A stretch of 64,000 nucleotides of DNA from Bradyrhizobiaceae bacterium (lineage in GTDB: Bacteria; Pseudomonadota; Alphaproteobacteria; Rhizobiales; Xanthobacteraceae): assembly GCA_947481685.1 (NCBI GenBank), contig CANKHA010000007.1:46849-110848 (forward strand). Reading direction: 5' to 3'. Position numbers and translations under genes: made by a program. The notes under the pieces are model-generated. The model ran no database searches and was not told the DNA's origin. It was given only the letters and a program-made list of their open reading frames with translations. Below are positions 18,849-28,439 of the stretch, in pieces (the stretch's first letter is position 1; each line of letters begins with the position of its first letter).

Positions 18849-20324
18849 TCACTTGCCGATGCAGAAGTCCCGAAAGATCACATCCAGGATGTCTTCCACA
18901 TCGACCTTGCCGGTGAGACGTCCCAAGGCCCGGCTGGCGAGCCTCAGTTCTTCAGCAATAATTTCTTCCTGGTCCACGGACTGGCCAAGTGCGCGCTGAA
19001 GTGAAGACAAGGTCTCGGTAAGGTAATACCTATGACGTGCGCGGGCGATGAGCCCGGATTCAGAGCCAAAAAATGCGCGAACGTGAGCTTCGAGGCGCAC
19101 GAGCAACGCATCAACACCGTCACCCCGCGTCGCCGATATAGAAATGAACTCGTCTTCATTATTGAATATGTGCTCATTCTTATCGCGCTGTGAACGAGGC
19201 GTGCCTTTCTGGAGATCGGCCTTATTCTGAATGGTCCAGACGGCTTGGGTATCGGCCATTGAACCAGTCAAAAGACCCGGGACCCTCGCCTTGGCAACCC
19301 GCGCCTTTCGGCTTGGGGCATCGGCCAGCGGACCAGATTTATCGTTCATTGAACGATCGTCGGTAGGCCTTTGGCCCCCCATATAGGCCATTGGCCTACC
19401 CGATTCGGTGATCCAGAGGACGAGATCCGCGGCTGCCGCACGCTCGCGGGCGCGACGGACGCCTTCCTGTTCCACCGGGTCGTCGGTTTCCCTTACCCCC
19501 GCCGTATCCAGCAGCGTCACGGGGTAGCCGCCCAGATCGAGGTGCACCTCGATCACATCCCGGGTCGTGCCGGCATGGGGCGAAACAATCGCGACCTCCC
19601 GTTTCGCAATCCGGTTGAGCAATGTGGATTTTCCGGCATTTGGCGGGCCCGCAATCGCCACCACCAGACCGTCGCGGAGACGCTCGCCACGGCCCGCTTG
19701 TGCCAGAGCATCCGAAATCTCCTGATGCAGCGTCCCGGCGATATCCAGAGCGGGACGAATCAGTTCAGCCGGAACATCCGCTTCGTCGGAAAAATCGATG
19801 CCGGCTTCCACCAGCGCCAGCGCCTTGATCAATCGTGTGCGCCAGGTTTCGGCCCGATCACCCAGCAGGCCCTTCATCTGCCGATAGGCTTGGCGCCGTT
19901 GCGCTTCAGTTTCTGCACCGAGCAGATCGGCCAAACCTTCGACGGCTGTGAGATCCATCCGTCCATTTTCGAAGGCGCGGCGCGTGAATTCACCGGCTTC
20001 GGCAGGCCGGAAGCCGGTGAGCCGGCCCAACGCCGCCAGCACCGCGGCAATCACCGCGCGCCCGCCGTGAAGCTGCAGCTCGGCCATGTCCTCGCCGGTT
20101 TCGCTGCGGGGTGCCGGAAACCACAGGGCCAGCGCTTCATCGAGATTTTCGCCACTGACAGGATCACGCAGTCGCGCCAGTGAAGCGTACCGCGGTTGCG
20201 GCAAGCGGCCGCTCAATTGCTCAAGTGCGGTACCGGCATTCGGTCCTGAGATCCGCACAACGGCAATTGCCACAGGTGGCCGGCCGGAGGAGAGGGCAAA
20301 GATAGTGTCGCGGGCAGGGGTCAT
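18849..20324 (-). CDS. mnmE: tRNA modification GTPase MnmE, with internal insertion
   Basis: This 491-residue partner of MnmG is longer than the usual 440-460. It has an N-terminal tetrahydrofolate-binding domain, helical domain and inserted G domain: G1 GPPNAGKS (226-233), G3 DTAG (273-276), G4 NKAD (367-370). The C-terminal CIGK carries the catalytic Cys. Residues about 309-360, between G3 and G4, form an extra Pro/Ala/Arg-rich segment encoded by palindrome-rich DNA. ATG at 20324 ([14 protein letters not shown]) is chosen over an upstream start since family members begin there. It is the first gene of the operon that ends in parB. Confidence 0.96.
   Translation of the reverse strand: MTPARDTIFALSSGRPPVAIAVVRISGPNAGTALEQLSGRLPQPRYASLARLRDPVSGENLDEALALWFPAPRSETGEDMAELQLHGGRAVIAAVLAALGRLTGFRPAEAGEFTRRAFENGRMDLTAVEGLADLLGAETEAQRRQAYRQMKGLLGDRAETWRTRLIKALALVEAGIDFSDEADVPAELIRPALDIAGTLHQEISDALAQAGRGERLRDGLVVAIAGPPNAGKSTLLNRIAKREVAIVSPHAGTTRDVIEVHLDLGGYPVTLLDTAGVRETDDPVEQEGVRRARERAAAADLVLWITESGRPMAYMGGQRPTDDRSMNDKSGPLADAPSRKARVAKARVPGLLTGSMADTQAVWTIQNKADLQKGTPRSQRDKNEHIFNNEDEFISISATRGDGVDALLVRLEAHVRAFFGSESGLIARARHRYYLTETLSSLQRALGQSVDQEEIIAEELRLASRALGRLTGKVDVEDILDVIFRDFCIGK
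19241..19405 (-). repeat. Palindrome-rich in-frame insertion inside mnmE
   Basis: The segment codes for residues about 309-360 of MnmE. It contains an 8-bp perfect inverted repeat GGTAGGCC (19362-19369) / GGCCTACC (19393-19400), extendable with two mismatches. A perfect palindrome ATCGTTCATTGAACGAT lies at 19341-19357. Two imperfect copies of a CTGGT-Y-C-R-M-TGGCCGAT-R-CC word, read on the minus strand, also occur. The reading frame stays open throughout. Borders are approximate. Confidence 0.65.
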
Positions 20325-20409
20325 GCTGTAATTGTCATGCTCTTGCCGCTTCCGGCAATCCCATCGACGCACCACGTATGCCGCACCGTCGCAACCCAAA
20401 GGTTTGCCT

Positions 20410-20940
20410 ATGTCCTTTTCCATGTCTCAGGCTTCGCTTCCATCCCTGGAGCTCGCGCTGAATGCGCTCTCCGGCATTCTCGACAAGGCGGAGGCTTACG
20501 CCGCGGCGAAGAAAGTCGATCCGTCGGTGTTGCTGAATACGCGGCTTGCTCCGGACATGTTTCCGCTGATCAAGCAGGTGCAGACCGCAACCGACCTTGC
20601 GAAGAATGGCGCATCGCGGCTTGCCGGTGTCGAACCTCCGCGTTTCGAAGACACCGAAAAGACCGTCGCCGAATTGAAGGCGCGTCTCGCAAAAACCGTC
20701 GCCCATCTGAAGACACTGGATCGCACGAAGATTGATGCGTCAGCCGATCGCACCATCACCTTCCCACTGGGGCCTGTGAAAAAGGGTGAAATGAAAGGCA
20801 GCGATTATCTCAACCACTTCCTGCTGCCGAATTTCTTTTTTCACGCAACAGCCGCCTACGCGATCCTGCGTCACTGCGGCCTTGAACTCGACAAAGTCGA
20901 CTATCTTGGGGGAATTCCCATGACGATCAGCGATCGCTGA
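20410..20940 (+). CDS. DUF1993 family protein
   Basis: This 176-residue soluble protein begins [28 protein letters not shown]. It has [21 protein letters not shown] and [37 protein letters not shown], the recognisable DUF1993 pattern related to DinB-like four-helix bundles. No function is established. The start at 20410 matches the family N-terminus. Upstream in-frame codons would add an atypical Arg/Ser-rich tail. It is divergent from mnmE with an 85-bp gap and opens the accessory block. Confidence 0.88.
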   Translation: MSFSMSQASLPSLELALNALSGILDKAEAYAAAKKVDPSVLLNTRLAPDMFPLIKQVQTATDLAKNGASRLAGVEPPRFEDTEKTVAELKARLAKTVAHLKTLDRTKIDASADRTITFPLGPVKKGEMKGSDYLNHFLLPNFFFHATAAYAILRHCGLELDKVDYLGGIPMTISDR

Positions 20941-20951
20941 TCGTCGCGTCG

Positions 20952-21329
20952 CTACGGCCTGAGATTCTCAAGCTCGAAGGCGCGATCCGCCGTGGCGGTC
21001 AACACGCATTCGTTGGCCGCCAGCCGTGCAGCCTGACCCAGCGATCCGTCGTCATAATACGCGCAGTTGGCATCGCGAAAGGCGACCCATTTGCGCTGGA
21101 CATCGCGCAACTGCGTTTTGCGCTTTTCCGTGACCGCATTGAGCAAGAATGCGTAGGCCGTGTTGAGCCGTTTGTCCTGCACGGCCAGCTCCGCGGCGAT
21201 ACAATCCTGCATCGTGAATATGATCCCCGCCGCTTTTTCCAGGCATGCAGAATAGGACTCGCTGACTTCATGCGCGCTGACGCACGTCGTCATGGCAATC
21301 AATCCAGCCGCGATGGCCGCTTGTCTCAT
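20952..21329 (-). CDS. Secreted LprI-like (DUF1311) protein
   Basis: This 125-residue protein has a signal peptide (MRQAAIAAGLIAMTTCVSAHE). The mature part has four Cys in the LprI/DUF1311 pattern: YSACLEKA, MQDCIAAEL, DANCAYYDDGS and NECVLTATADRAFEL. RLNTAYAFLLNAVTEKRKTQLRDVQRKWVAFRD is the family helix pair. Members are periplasmic and include a mycobacterial lysozyme inhibitor. The role here is unproven. It converges with DUF1993 (11-bp gap). Confidence 0.85.
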   Translation of the reverse strand: MRQAAIAAGLIAMTTCVSAHEVSESYSACLEKAAGIIFTMQDCIAAELAVQDKRLNTAYAFLLNAVTEKRKTQLRDVQRKWVAFRDANCAYYDDGSLGQAARLAANECVLTATADRAFELENLRP

Positions 21330-21459
21330 GTCATCCCCCAGATCGAGACCTCACCCTACAGGCTCAAAATCGGGGAGGTGAGGGGGGCTATGCACATTGG
21401 TTGGGAGATAGAAGCCAGCTCGGGTGCGGCGCCTTACCGATAACGAAAATGTGCATTTT

Positions 21460-21590
21460 CCTTTTTTCCGGCCGGAACCATATTCCGGGACATAGGTTGT
21501 TCTGACAGAGCGGACGGGACGCACTCCCCCCCTACCCCCCAAGTCCCGTCCGCTCATTCCTTTAACCCCGCCTCCGGCGGGGTTTTTTCT
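21460..21590 (+). ncRNA. Candidate structured small RNA with C-rich loop
   Basis: In a 363-bp gap without genes, three hairpins lie in a row. The first is CCGGAA / TTCCGG (21472-21477 / 21483-21488). The second is a perfect 13-bp stem GAGCGGACGGGAC / GTCCCGTCCGCTC (21508-21520 / 21543-21555) closing a 22-nt loop with runs of seven and six C. The third is a rho-independent terminator (21564-21590). A C-rich single-stranded loop could pair with Shine-Dalgarno sequences, as in the anti-SD sRNAs of Rhizobiales. The 5' end and promoter are not determined. Confidence 0.6.
21564..21590 (+). terminator. Intrinsic terminator of the candidate small RNA
   Basis: The stem AACCCCGCC, loop TCC, then GGCGGGGTT, is followed immediately by TTTTCTTT on the plus strand. 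There is no upstream protein gene on this strand within 600 bp, so it most likely ends the small RNA. Confidence 0.8.
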
Positions 21591-21692
21591 TTGCGTCAAA
21601 GCCCAATCCAACTGGATAATTGTGCGGAACCTGACTCCCGTTCCTGCATTATCCCAATAGAACCCTGATCGAACTTCTAAAAACGTAGCAAA

Positions 21693-21938
21693 ATGAATGT
21701 CTTGGACGAATATCGGCGAAATGCCCGTGAATGCCAGAGGATGGCCGAAAATGCCGGTAACACGACGGACAAGGCATCCTGGCTCAGACTTGCCGCTTCC
21801 TGGATGGGAATGATCAAAAACGACGCCAAACGGCCATTCGCAAACGACGGGCAGAAAAGCGATGCCGACAACAGGGCAGAACCCAACGGCGTGGTTTGGC
21901 CGGCCAAGTCCGACGAAGATTCCAACGCGTCCCACTAG
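21693..21938 (+). CDS. Small hypothetical protein
   Basis: The product is 81 residues starting MNVLDEYRRNARECQRMAEN. The N-terminal 45 residues form an amphipathic helix pair with the pattern EYRRNARECQRMA ... DKASWLRLAASWMGMI. This resembles short proteins seen repeatedly in Bradyrhizobium-like genomes without assigned function. The C-terminal half is polar and probably disordered. There is no signal peptide or membrane segment. It is followed by the thioredoxin-domain gene after 52 bp. Confidence 0.65.
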   Translation: MNVLDEYRRNARECQRMAENAGNTTDKASWLRLAASWMGMIKNDAKRPFANDGQKSDADNRAEPNGVVWPAKSDEDSNASH

Positions 21939-21990
21939 TTAGCTGTAACCGCGCTTGATGCCGGCAGCCTTGAAGGCGATGCTGCCCGGC

Positions 21991-24021
21991 ATGGCGTCCC
22001 ATTCCAGCACCTCCGAAAATCGGCTCGCGCGCGAGACCAGCCCCTACCTTCTCCAGCACAAACACAACCCGGTCGATTGGTGGCCTTGGGGACCGGACGC
22101 TTTGGCCGAAGCGGGACGCGGCGGAAAACCAATCCTGCTGTCGGTCGGCTATGCCGCCTGCCACTGGTGCCATGTGATGGCGCACGAAAGTTTCGAGGAC
22201 GCCGCGACGGCGGCCGTGATGAACAGCCTGTTCGTCAATATCAAAGTCGATCGCGAAGAACGCCCAGACATCGATCAGATCTACATGGCCGCGCTCCATC
22301 ACCTGGGCGAGCAGGGCGGTTGGCCACTGACCATGTTCCTCACGCCACAAGGCGAACCGGTCTGGGGCGGCACCTATTTTCCAAAAGACGCGCGTTATGG
22401 CCGGCCGGCCTTCGTCGATGTGCTGAACGAAGTCGCGCGGCTGTTTCGCGAGGACAGGAAGGTCATCGACAACAACCGCACCGCGCTGATGGCGCGGCTG
22501 GCCGAACGCGCGCGGCCGGAAGGCAAGGTCACGCTTGGCCTTGCCGAGCTCGACGCTGCCGCGCGGCAGCTCGCCAACGCCATCGATCCGGTCAACGGCG
22601 GCTTGCGGGGGGCGCCGAAATTTCCGCAGGCGTCACTGTTCGAAATGCTGTGGCGCGCGGGAACGCGCAACAACGACGCGCGATTGCTGGAGCGCGTCGA
22701 GCTGACGCTCGAACGGATCAGCGAAGGCGGCATCTACGATCATCTTGGCGGCGGCTTTTCGCGCTATTCCGTCGATGACAAATGGCTGGTGCCGCATTTC
22801 GAGAAGATGCTCTACGACAATGCACAGCTGCTCGAATTGCTGGGGCTCGCCTTTCAACGCACCGGCAATCCGCTGTACCGGCAGCGGGCGCGCGAAACCG
22901 TGGCGTGGCTGCAACGCGAGATGACGACGCCCGAGGGCGCTTTCTCCGCGTCGCTCGATGCGGATTCCGAAGGCGAGGAAGGAAAATTCTACGTCTGGTC
23001 GCTGCGAGAGATAACCGAAGCGCTCGGCGCGGACGATGCGGCGTTCTTCGCGCATCACTACGGCGTTACGGAAGCGGGCAATTTCGAAGGTCATAACATT
23101 CTCAACAATCTCGCACGCGTCGCGCGCAGCGAGGCTGACGAGGCGCGACTCCTGGCCTTGCGCGAAAAATTGCTGGCGCGCCGTGCAGGTCGCGTACGGC
23201 CCGGCCTCGATGATAAGGTTCTGGCGGACTGGAACGGCCTGATGATTGCGGCGCTGGTGAATGCCGGGATCGCTTGCAACGAGCAAGGCTGGATCACATT
23301 GGCGACACGGGCATTCGACTTCATTGCCGAAAAGATGACGCGCGGTGACCGGCTCGGTCATTCCTGGCGGGAAGGGCGGTTGCTCTTTCCCGGGCTGGCA
23401 TCCGATTTCGCCGCCATGATTCGTGCCGCGCTGGCGCTGCAGGAAGCGACGGGGGAGCGCCGCTTCCTCGATTGGGCGGTCACAAGCCAGCAGGCATTCG
23501 AACGGCATTACGCCAATCCCGACACCGGAGGTTATTTCCTCACAGCCGACGATGCCGAGGGTCTGGTCATTCGCCCGGCCGCAACCGTCGATGACGCCAC
23601 GCCGAACGCGAACGGACTCGCCGCGCAAAATCTTGTGCGGCTGGCCGCACTCACCGGTGATGATGGATGGCGCGCGCGCGTGGACCGGTTATTCGACGGG
23701 CTCCTTCCCATCGCATCGCAAAACCTGTTCGGCCATATGTCGCTCCTCAACGCGCTCGACCTGCGGCTGCGCGCCGCCGAGATCGTCGTCACCGGAAAGG
23801 ATGCCGAACCCTTTGTCACGGCGGCATTGAAGATTCCCTTTATTGATCGCATTCTGCTGCGTGCGGCCTCGGCGGAAACGCTGCCGGCGACGCATCCGGC
23901 GCAGGCCAAAATCGCCGCAGCGCTGGAAACCGCGGCCTTCGTCTGCGTCGGCGAGATATGTTCGCTGCCGGTGACAAAGCCGGAGCAGATCGCAGAAACG
24001 GTTCTGGCGATGAGAAAATAG
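21991..24021 (+). CDS. Thioredoxin-domain protein of the YyaL / DUF255 family
   Basis: The product is about 676 residues. The N-terminal thioredoxin-like domain has [21 protein letters not shown] and a CxxC motif in [18 protein letters not shown] long (alpha/alpha)6-barrel part of glycosidase/epimerase type follows, with [27 protein letters not shown] and [12 protein letters not shown]. The family (YyaL, human SPATA20) has no firm biochemical role. ATG at 21991 ([15 protein letters not shown]) fits the family. An ATG at 21955 would add 12 residues. The adjacent SDR gene follows after 16 bp. Confidence 0.9.
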   Translation: MASHSSTSENRLARETSPYLLQHKHNPVDWWPWGPDALAEAGRGGKPILLSVGYAACHWCHVMAHESFEDAATAAVMNSLFVNIKVDREERPDIDQIYMAALHHLGEQGGWPLTMFLTPQGEPVWGGTYFPKDARYGRPAFVDVLNEVARLFREDRKVIDNNRTALMARLAERARPEGKVTLGLAELDAAARQLANAIDPVNGGLRGAPKFPQASLFEMLWRAGTRNNDARLLERVELTLERISEGGIYDHLGGGFSRYSVDDKWLVPHFEKMLYDNAQLLELLGLAFQRTGNPLYRQRARETVAWLQREMTTPEGAFSASLDADSEGEEGKFYVWSLREITEALGADDAAFFAHHYGVTEAGNFEGHNILNNLARVARSEADEARLLALREKLLARRAGRVRPGLDDKVLADWNGLMIAALVNAGIACNEQGWITLATRAFDFIAEKMTRGDRLGHSWREGRLLFPGLASDFAAMIRAALALQEATGERRFLDWAVTSQQAFERHYANPDTGGYFLTADDAEGLVIRPAATVDDATPNANGLAAQNLVRLAALTGDDGWRARVDRLFDGLLPIASQNLFGHMSLLNALDLRLRAAEIVVTGKDAEPFVTAALKIPFIDRILLRAASAETLPATHPAQAKIAAALETAAFVCVGEICSLPVTKPEQIAETVLAMRK

Positions 24022-24037
24022 CAGGGGGAAGCGTGGA

Positions 24038-24814
24038 ATGGATGATGGAATTGTACGCGACGGCATAAAGCCGGGTGACGTGGTGGTGGTGACAGGCGCG
24101 GGCGGTGGTTTTGGCCGCGCCTTCTGCAACCGTTTCGGGCGCGCGGGAGCAAAGGTGGCTGCCTGGGAAATCAATCCGCAAGCCGGCGCTGAAACCGTCG
24201 CACAGGTGAAGGCTGCCGGCGGCGAGGCGCAATTCTTCCAGGTCGATCTGTCTGACGCGAGCCAAATCGCCAAGGCGGTAGAGCAGACGCTCGCCGCCTT
24301 TGGCGCGCCTTACGTCATCATCAACAACGCCAGCATCTATCCGCGCGCAACCGTCATCGACATGAAGGTCGAGGACTGGGAGCGCACGCTGAAGGTGAAT
24401 ATCACCGCGCCGTTTCTGATCGTCCGCGCCTTCGGCCCGCATATGCTGAAACAAAAACGCGGTCTCGTGATCAACATCGCGTCCGGGCGCGGCGTGGAAG
24501 GGGCACCGAGAGGCGCCAACTATGCGGCCAGCAAGGCCGCGATCCTGTCGCTGACCAAGACGCTTGCGCTCGAATGGGCGCCGCATAACGTGCGGGTCAA
24601 TGCCATCATTCCGGGCGTGTCCATGACCGCGCAGCCGTTGGAAAACACCACGCCGGAAGAGCTGCTCGCGCGCGGCAAAAAAGAAATTCCGCTCGGCCGC
24701 GTTGGCTATCCGGACGATATGGCGGGGCTTGCCGCTTTCATGGCGAGTTCCGACGCCGCTTACATGACGGGTCAAGCGGTGGCGATGAATGGAGGACGTG
24801 TCCTCGTACCGTAA
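24038..24814 (+). CDS. Short-chain dehydrogenase/reductase
   Basis: This 258-residue classical SDR has the NAD(P) motif TGAGGGFG (about 23-30), the NNAS structural motif, Ser in VINIASGRG and catalytic YxxxK in NYAASKAAIL. It ends with VRVNAIIPGVSMT and MTGQAVAMNGGRVL. An Asp/Glu-type cofactor residue is not evident. The substrate is unknown. It lies 39 bp before the orphan TctC gene, which suggests a shared catabolic context, possibly a hydroxy-acid or cyclic alcohol. Confidence 0.92.
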   Translation: MDDGIVRDGIKPGDVVVVTGAGGGFGRAFCNRFGRAGAKVAAWEINPQAGAETVAQVKAAGGEAQFFQVDLSDASQIAKAVEQTLAAFGAPYVIINNASIYPRATVIDMKVEDWERTLKVNITAPFLIVRAFGPHMLKQKRGLVINIASGRGVEGAPRGANYAASKAAILSLTKTLALEWAPHNVRVNAIIPGVSMTAQPLENTTPEELLARGKKEIPLGRVGYPDDMAGLAAFMASSDAAYMTGQAVAMNGGRVLVP

Positions 24815-24853
24815 CAACGATACTTGAAAGATAAATAAGAGAGGGAGGGAATC

Positions 24854-25885
24854 GTGGATTCAATATTCGGAACTTGGCGCTCTCGATATATTTTTCTCGG
24901 TGCTTTGATAGCACTCGTGCAGCCGGCCGAAGCCCAGGAAGATCCTTACTTCAAGGATAAAACGATTCGCGTCATCGTCGGCTCGGCGCCCGGGGGCGGC
25001 TACGACGCTTATGCCCGTCTGGTCTCCGACCACATGCGCCGGCACATTCCGGGCAATCCACAAATCGTGGTGCAGAACATGCCGGGCGCCGGATCGCTGG
25101 TCGCCATGAATCACATCGCCAATGTCGCACCGAAAGACGGCACGGTCCTCGGCGCCATCAATGCGGCGATGACGACTCAGCCGCTGCTCTTTCCCGACCG
25201 TACCAAGTTCGATCCCCGCAAGATGAACTGGATCGGCTCGACCTTGCGCGAGTTTCACATTGGACTGGTGCGCGCCGCTTCGCCGGTGAAAACCATCGAA
25301 GATGCGCAGAAGATCGAAATACCGGTTGCCGGTACCGGCGGTTCGACCAGCACCTACCCGTCAATCGCCAATGCCATTCTGGGCACGAAGTTCAAAACAG
25401 TGCAGGGCTACCAGGGCACAGCGCAAGGCATGCTGGCGATGGAGCGCGGCGAGGTTGATGGTGTGATGGGCATCACCTGGGCGAGCATCAAGGCCACCCA
25501 GGCGGCTGCTTTACGCGACGGCAAAATAAAGCTGGTGACGCAATTCGGAGTTCGCAAACATCCCGAATTGCCGAACATTCCGTTGCTGCTCGATTCTGCC
25601 AAAACGCCTGAAGACAAGGCTGCATTGCGACTCGTCTTCAGCTCGCAGGAAGTCGGTCGTCCCTGGGTCGCGCCGGAAGGCGTGCCACCGCAAGTCGTTG
25701 CAATTCTCCGCAAAGGCTTCGACGACACCATGGCCGATCCTGAATTCAGAGCCGACGCAGAAAAGCGCAAGCTCGATCTGGAGCCGACGTCCGGCAAGGA
25801 ACTTCAGCAGGTCGTAGAGGATATCTTCAAGACGCCGCCGGCAGTGGTCGAACGGGTCAAGCCTTTCCTCGCGGAGGCGCAATAA
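24854..25885 (+). CDS. TctC/Bug-family substrate-binding protein (orphan)
   Basis: The product is 343 residues with signal peptide MDSIFGTWRSRYIFLGALIA, cleaved near PAEAQ|E. The mature protein has the Bug signature DKTIRVIVGSAPGGGYDAYARL, NPQIVVQNMPGAGSLVAMNHI and a C-terminal REF-DDTMADPEF segment. It is the periplasmic receptor of a tripartite tricarboxylate transporter. No TctA/TctB lies nearby; the only pair in the window is 32 kb away. GTG at 24854 is supported by GAGGGAGGGA just upstream. Confidence 0.92.
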   Translation: MDSIFGTWRSRYIFLGALIALVQPAEAQEDPYFKDKTIRVIVGSAPGGGYDAYARLVSDHMRRHIPGNPQIVVQNMPGAGSLVAMNHIANVAPKDGTVLGAINAAMTTQPLLFPDRTKFDPRKMNWIGSTLREFHIGLVRAASPVKTIEDAQKIEIPVAGTGGSTSTYPSIANAILGTKFKTVQGYQGTAQGMLAMERGEVDGVMGITWASIKATQAAALRDGKIKLVTQFGVRKHPELPNIPLLLDSAKTPEDKAALRLVFSSQEVGRPWVAPEGVPPQVVAILRKGFDDTMADPEFRADAEKRKLDLEPTSGKELQQVVEDIFKTPPAVVERVKPFLAEAQ

Positions 25886-25891
25886 GCGCCG

Positions 25892-26845
25892 TCAAAATCC
25901 CTGCTCTTGCAGCTGCTTGTAAAACAGGTTGAGGAAGCTCTTCAGGCGCGGCGGACGTTTGTAATGCGCAAACTCCGCCGGCAGCTTGAACTCCGCCTGC
26001 ACCTGCTCGACCGTCTTGCCGGCCATGATCATCTTTGAAACCTCGTCGCGCATCGTGACGAAGTATTTCTTCTGCTCTTCCAGATCGGCCACGCCGCGGC
26101 CCACATGCACCGGTCCATGTCCGGGGATATAGGTGTCCACCGGAAGCTTGCGGGCCATGATGTTGTCGAGAAGGACCAGCCAGTTCTTCACATTGGAAAA
26201 GAACACGCCGGCCGATTCGCCCTGGCCGGGGTGAATTTCGGTATCGAGCAGATCGCCGGTCAGAAACACGCGGCGCTGCGGAATATAGAGCGTGACGTCA
26301 CTGGTGGAATGCGCGCTGCCTTCCTCGGTGAGCTGGAAGGTGAGGCCGCCCATGCGCAGCGTCAAAGCGCCCTCGAATGCAACATCAGGCAGCACCATCT
26401 CGGCGTTCTTGTAGGCCGCATCCTGCGGCTTGCCGGAGGCCTTGCGCTCCGCGAAGCCCGCGCCTTCCTGCATCATCAGGTCGCGCATCTGCTTGCGCGT
26501 GGAAATGTAGGTCGGCTTGTCTTCGCGATAGACCCACATGCCCGTGGCGTGGTCGCCAGCGGAATGCGAAGTGACAATATAGCGGACCTTCTTGTCGGTG
26601 GTCTTGCGGATCGCAGCTAAGACCTGGTCGGCGGTCTTGATGTCGGCGTCGAACAGGAGCACCCCTTCCGACGTGACCACAAAGACAGCGTTGCTGGAGC
26701 CGCGGGAATTTTCCAGAAAATAGACATCTTCCGCGATCTTCTTCATTTCCATCTTGTCGGGGCCGGCATCGCCTTGCGCCAGCGCAGGCCCGGCAGAAAG
26801 ACCGACCGCCACCAAGATGCCAATGAAGTTTTGAATAGCCCGCAT
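25892..26845 (-). CDS. Secreted metallo-beta-lactamase-fold protein with atypical metal motif
   Basis: The product is 317 residues with signal peptide cleaved near ALAQ|G. Metallo-beta-lactamase fold elements are present: VVTSEGVLLFDADIKTADQV, then HSAGDH where HxHxDH is expected (second His is Ala), GSAHSTSD, GDLLDTEIHP and PGHGPV. Several zinc ligands therefore remain but one is missing, resembling the lax motifs of quinoprotein-relay and SoxH-type members. ATG is preceded by GGGGAGG. It is last in the four-gene set starting with the LVIVD protein, 58 bp after the membrane gene. Confidence 0.85.
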   Translation of the reverse strand: MRAIQNFIGILVAVGLSAGPALAQGDAGPDKMEMKKIAEDVYFLENSRGSSNAVFVVTSEGVLLFDADIKTADQVLAAIRKTTDKKVRYIVTSHSAGDHATGMWVYREDKPTYISTRKQMRDLMMQEGAGFAERKASGKPQDAAYKNAEMVLPDVAFEGALTLRMGGLTFQLTEEGSAHSTSDVTLYIPQRRVFLTGDLLDTEIHPGQGESAGVFFSNVKNWLVLLDNIMARKLPVDTYIPGHGPVHVGRGVADLEEQKKYFVTMRDEVSKMIMAGKTVEQVQAEFKLPAEFAHYKRPPRLKSFLNLFYKQLQEQGF

Positions 26846-26903
26846 GAATGCCTCCCCTGACTTTTTCTCATTCGCGCCAGAGTAGCAAAACCGCAGCAGT
26901 TCG

Positions 26904-28439
26904 CTAGCCCATGATCGGCTGCGCCAGCATCCAGAGGCTGGTCATCGTATAGGCGACCATCAGCAGCAGCATCGGCAACTGACTGAGCAATGCGGCCCGG
27001 CGGGTACCGAAGACGTTGAGCGCGACCCGGTGCGCCACATACACCGCGATCACATGGCCAACGACGATGGCGACAATCGCGGTGTGCCAGATCAGCTTCA
27101 GCGAAATCGCGGCACGGTCAGGGACGAAATTCCGCCCGCCGAACAAATCCCAGCCGTAAGCGAAGGGATCGGACGCCGCTGGAACCACAAACTGAATCTG
27201 GGTGAAGAACCAGTAGAGATAGTGCGCGACGTGATAGGCCACGGAGATCGGGATCAGCGACAGCACGAACAGCCCCATGATCTCCTGCGTGCTGTATTTT
27301 GGCGCTCTGCCCTCATAACCGATCGCGCGCATCGCCGCGCAGGTGGCATAGAAAATCGCGTAGAGGATCGCGGCCGCCGCCACGAAGCAAAGCGTTGTCT
27401 TGATCGGCGCGTGGATCCCGTCGGTTTCTTCCAGCTCGCCCAGCGACACCATCAGATCGATCCACTGCGCCGTATCCATGAAGCCTTCAAAGGCAACCAG
27501 CGCGAGCACCATCAGAACCAGAACGATCATCGATAGCGGTAAGGGCTCGCGCACGATGAGCCCCATGCCGTAGCCACGGAGTGCGACCTCGCGTTTTTCG
27601 GGTGGTGCCAACAGAAACTTTTCAGTGTTATCGATGCAGCCGCCGTCTCGATCGAGGGCAGAACCGGCACTTGCGCAGATTGTGCGATCGGTCACGCGCA
27701 AAGCCGTCGGCCCAAAGCGGGAGAGCGCACCAAACAACAACGTGAAGGCCTCGCCATGCGCAAGCCAGACCGCCCGGCCAAACACAATCATGCCTGCCCA
27801 GGTCATGAGCGAATACACTGTGACAACGCAGGCCAATGATTTGGAATTGCCGGCCTGGCCCGAGGCCAGCATGAACCAGACGAAGCCGATAACCATCAGG
27901 ATGCCGGGGAGCACGCCGATCTGGCGCGGGTAGGTAATGCCAAGAGACAGAGGGCGGCCCGTGAGCTTGCGCCACACGGAATCGGCCCCATCGAACAGGA
28001 TCAGCCACGGATTCAACACCAGCCAGACATTGCCGACCAGCACCGAAGCGAAGGCCATTCCAACCCAGCCCAGCACCCAAAAGATCGTCGGCGCGGCATT
28101 GCGGGAATAATCCGGCAGGCCGAAGAAACCCGTGAGGATTCCGAGCAGGAAAATAAAGACGGAAATAATCTTCGCCGCGAGCACCACCGGTTCGCTGCCG
28201 AGCGCGCCCCATCCGGGCGCCGCGAGAAGATTGGCGCGCGGGGCGGGTGGCTGTATTTCCGGCTTCAGGAACCACGCGACCATCACGAACGACAGCACCA
28301 CCACCGCGCCGCCGCCGGTCAGATTCATCCAGAGCGGTACCGGCAGATCGTAACGTTCACCGAAGGCGTGCGCGTGGGCAACCGTTGCTACCGGCAGCAG
28401 AGCGATGAGAGTGCAGACAAAACGCGGCAACATCGTCAC
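26904..28439 (-). CDS. Polytopic membrane protein of unknown function
   Basis: This 511-residue protein has an N-terminal signal-like segment ending AHAHAFGERYDLPVPLWMN and about 10-12 hydrophobic helices. His residues occur in AHAHAF, YHVAHYLYWFF, IWHTAIVAIVVGHVIAVYVAH. These could bind heme or metal inside the membrane, but this is not proven. From memory, proteins with the same start (H-x-F-G-x-R-x-D-L-P-x-P-x-W) are sometimes database-labelled fenitrothion hydrolase; I do not adopt that. It overlaps the cupredoxin-like gene by 4 bp, so it is translationally coupled. Confidence 0.8.
   Translation of the reverse strand: MTMLPRFVCTLIALLPVATVAHAHAFGERYDLPVPLWMNLTGGGAVVVLSFVMVAWFLKPEIQPPAPRANLLAAPGWGALGSEPVVLAAKIISVFIFLLGILTGFFGLPDYSRNAAPTIFWVLGWVGMAFASVLVGNVWLVLNPWLILFDGADSVWRKLTGRPLSLGITYPRQIGVLPGILMVIGFVWFMLASGQAGNSKSLACVVTVYSLMTWAGMIVFGRAVWLAHGEAFTLLFGALSRFGPTALRVTDRTICASAGSALDRDGGCIDNTEKFLLAPPEKREVALRGYGMGLIVREPLPLSMIVLVLMVLALVAFEGFMDTAQWIDLMVSLGELEETDGIHAPIKTTLCFVAAAAILYAIFYATCAAMRAIGYEGRAPKYSTQEIMGLFVLSLIPISVAYHVAHYLYWFFTQIQFVVPAASDPFAYGWDLFGGRNFVPDRAAISLKLIWHTAIVAIVVGHVIAVYVAHRVALNVFGTRRAALLSQLPMLLLMVAYTMTSLWMLAQPIMG

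Noticed and set aside
26904..28439. Calling the polytopic protein fenitrothion hydrolase
   Set aside because: The label is recalled from database names of similar-looking proteins. No catalytic motif for such an activity can be pointed to.
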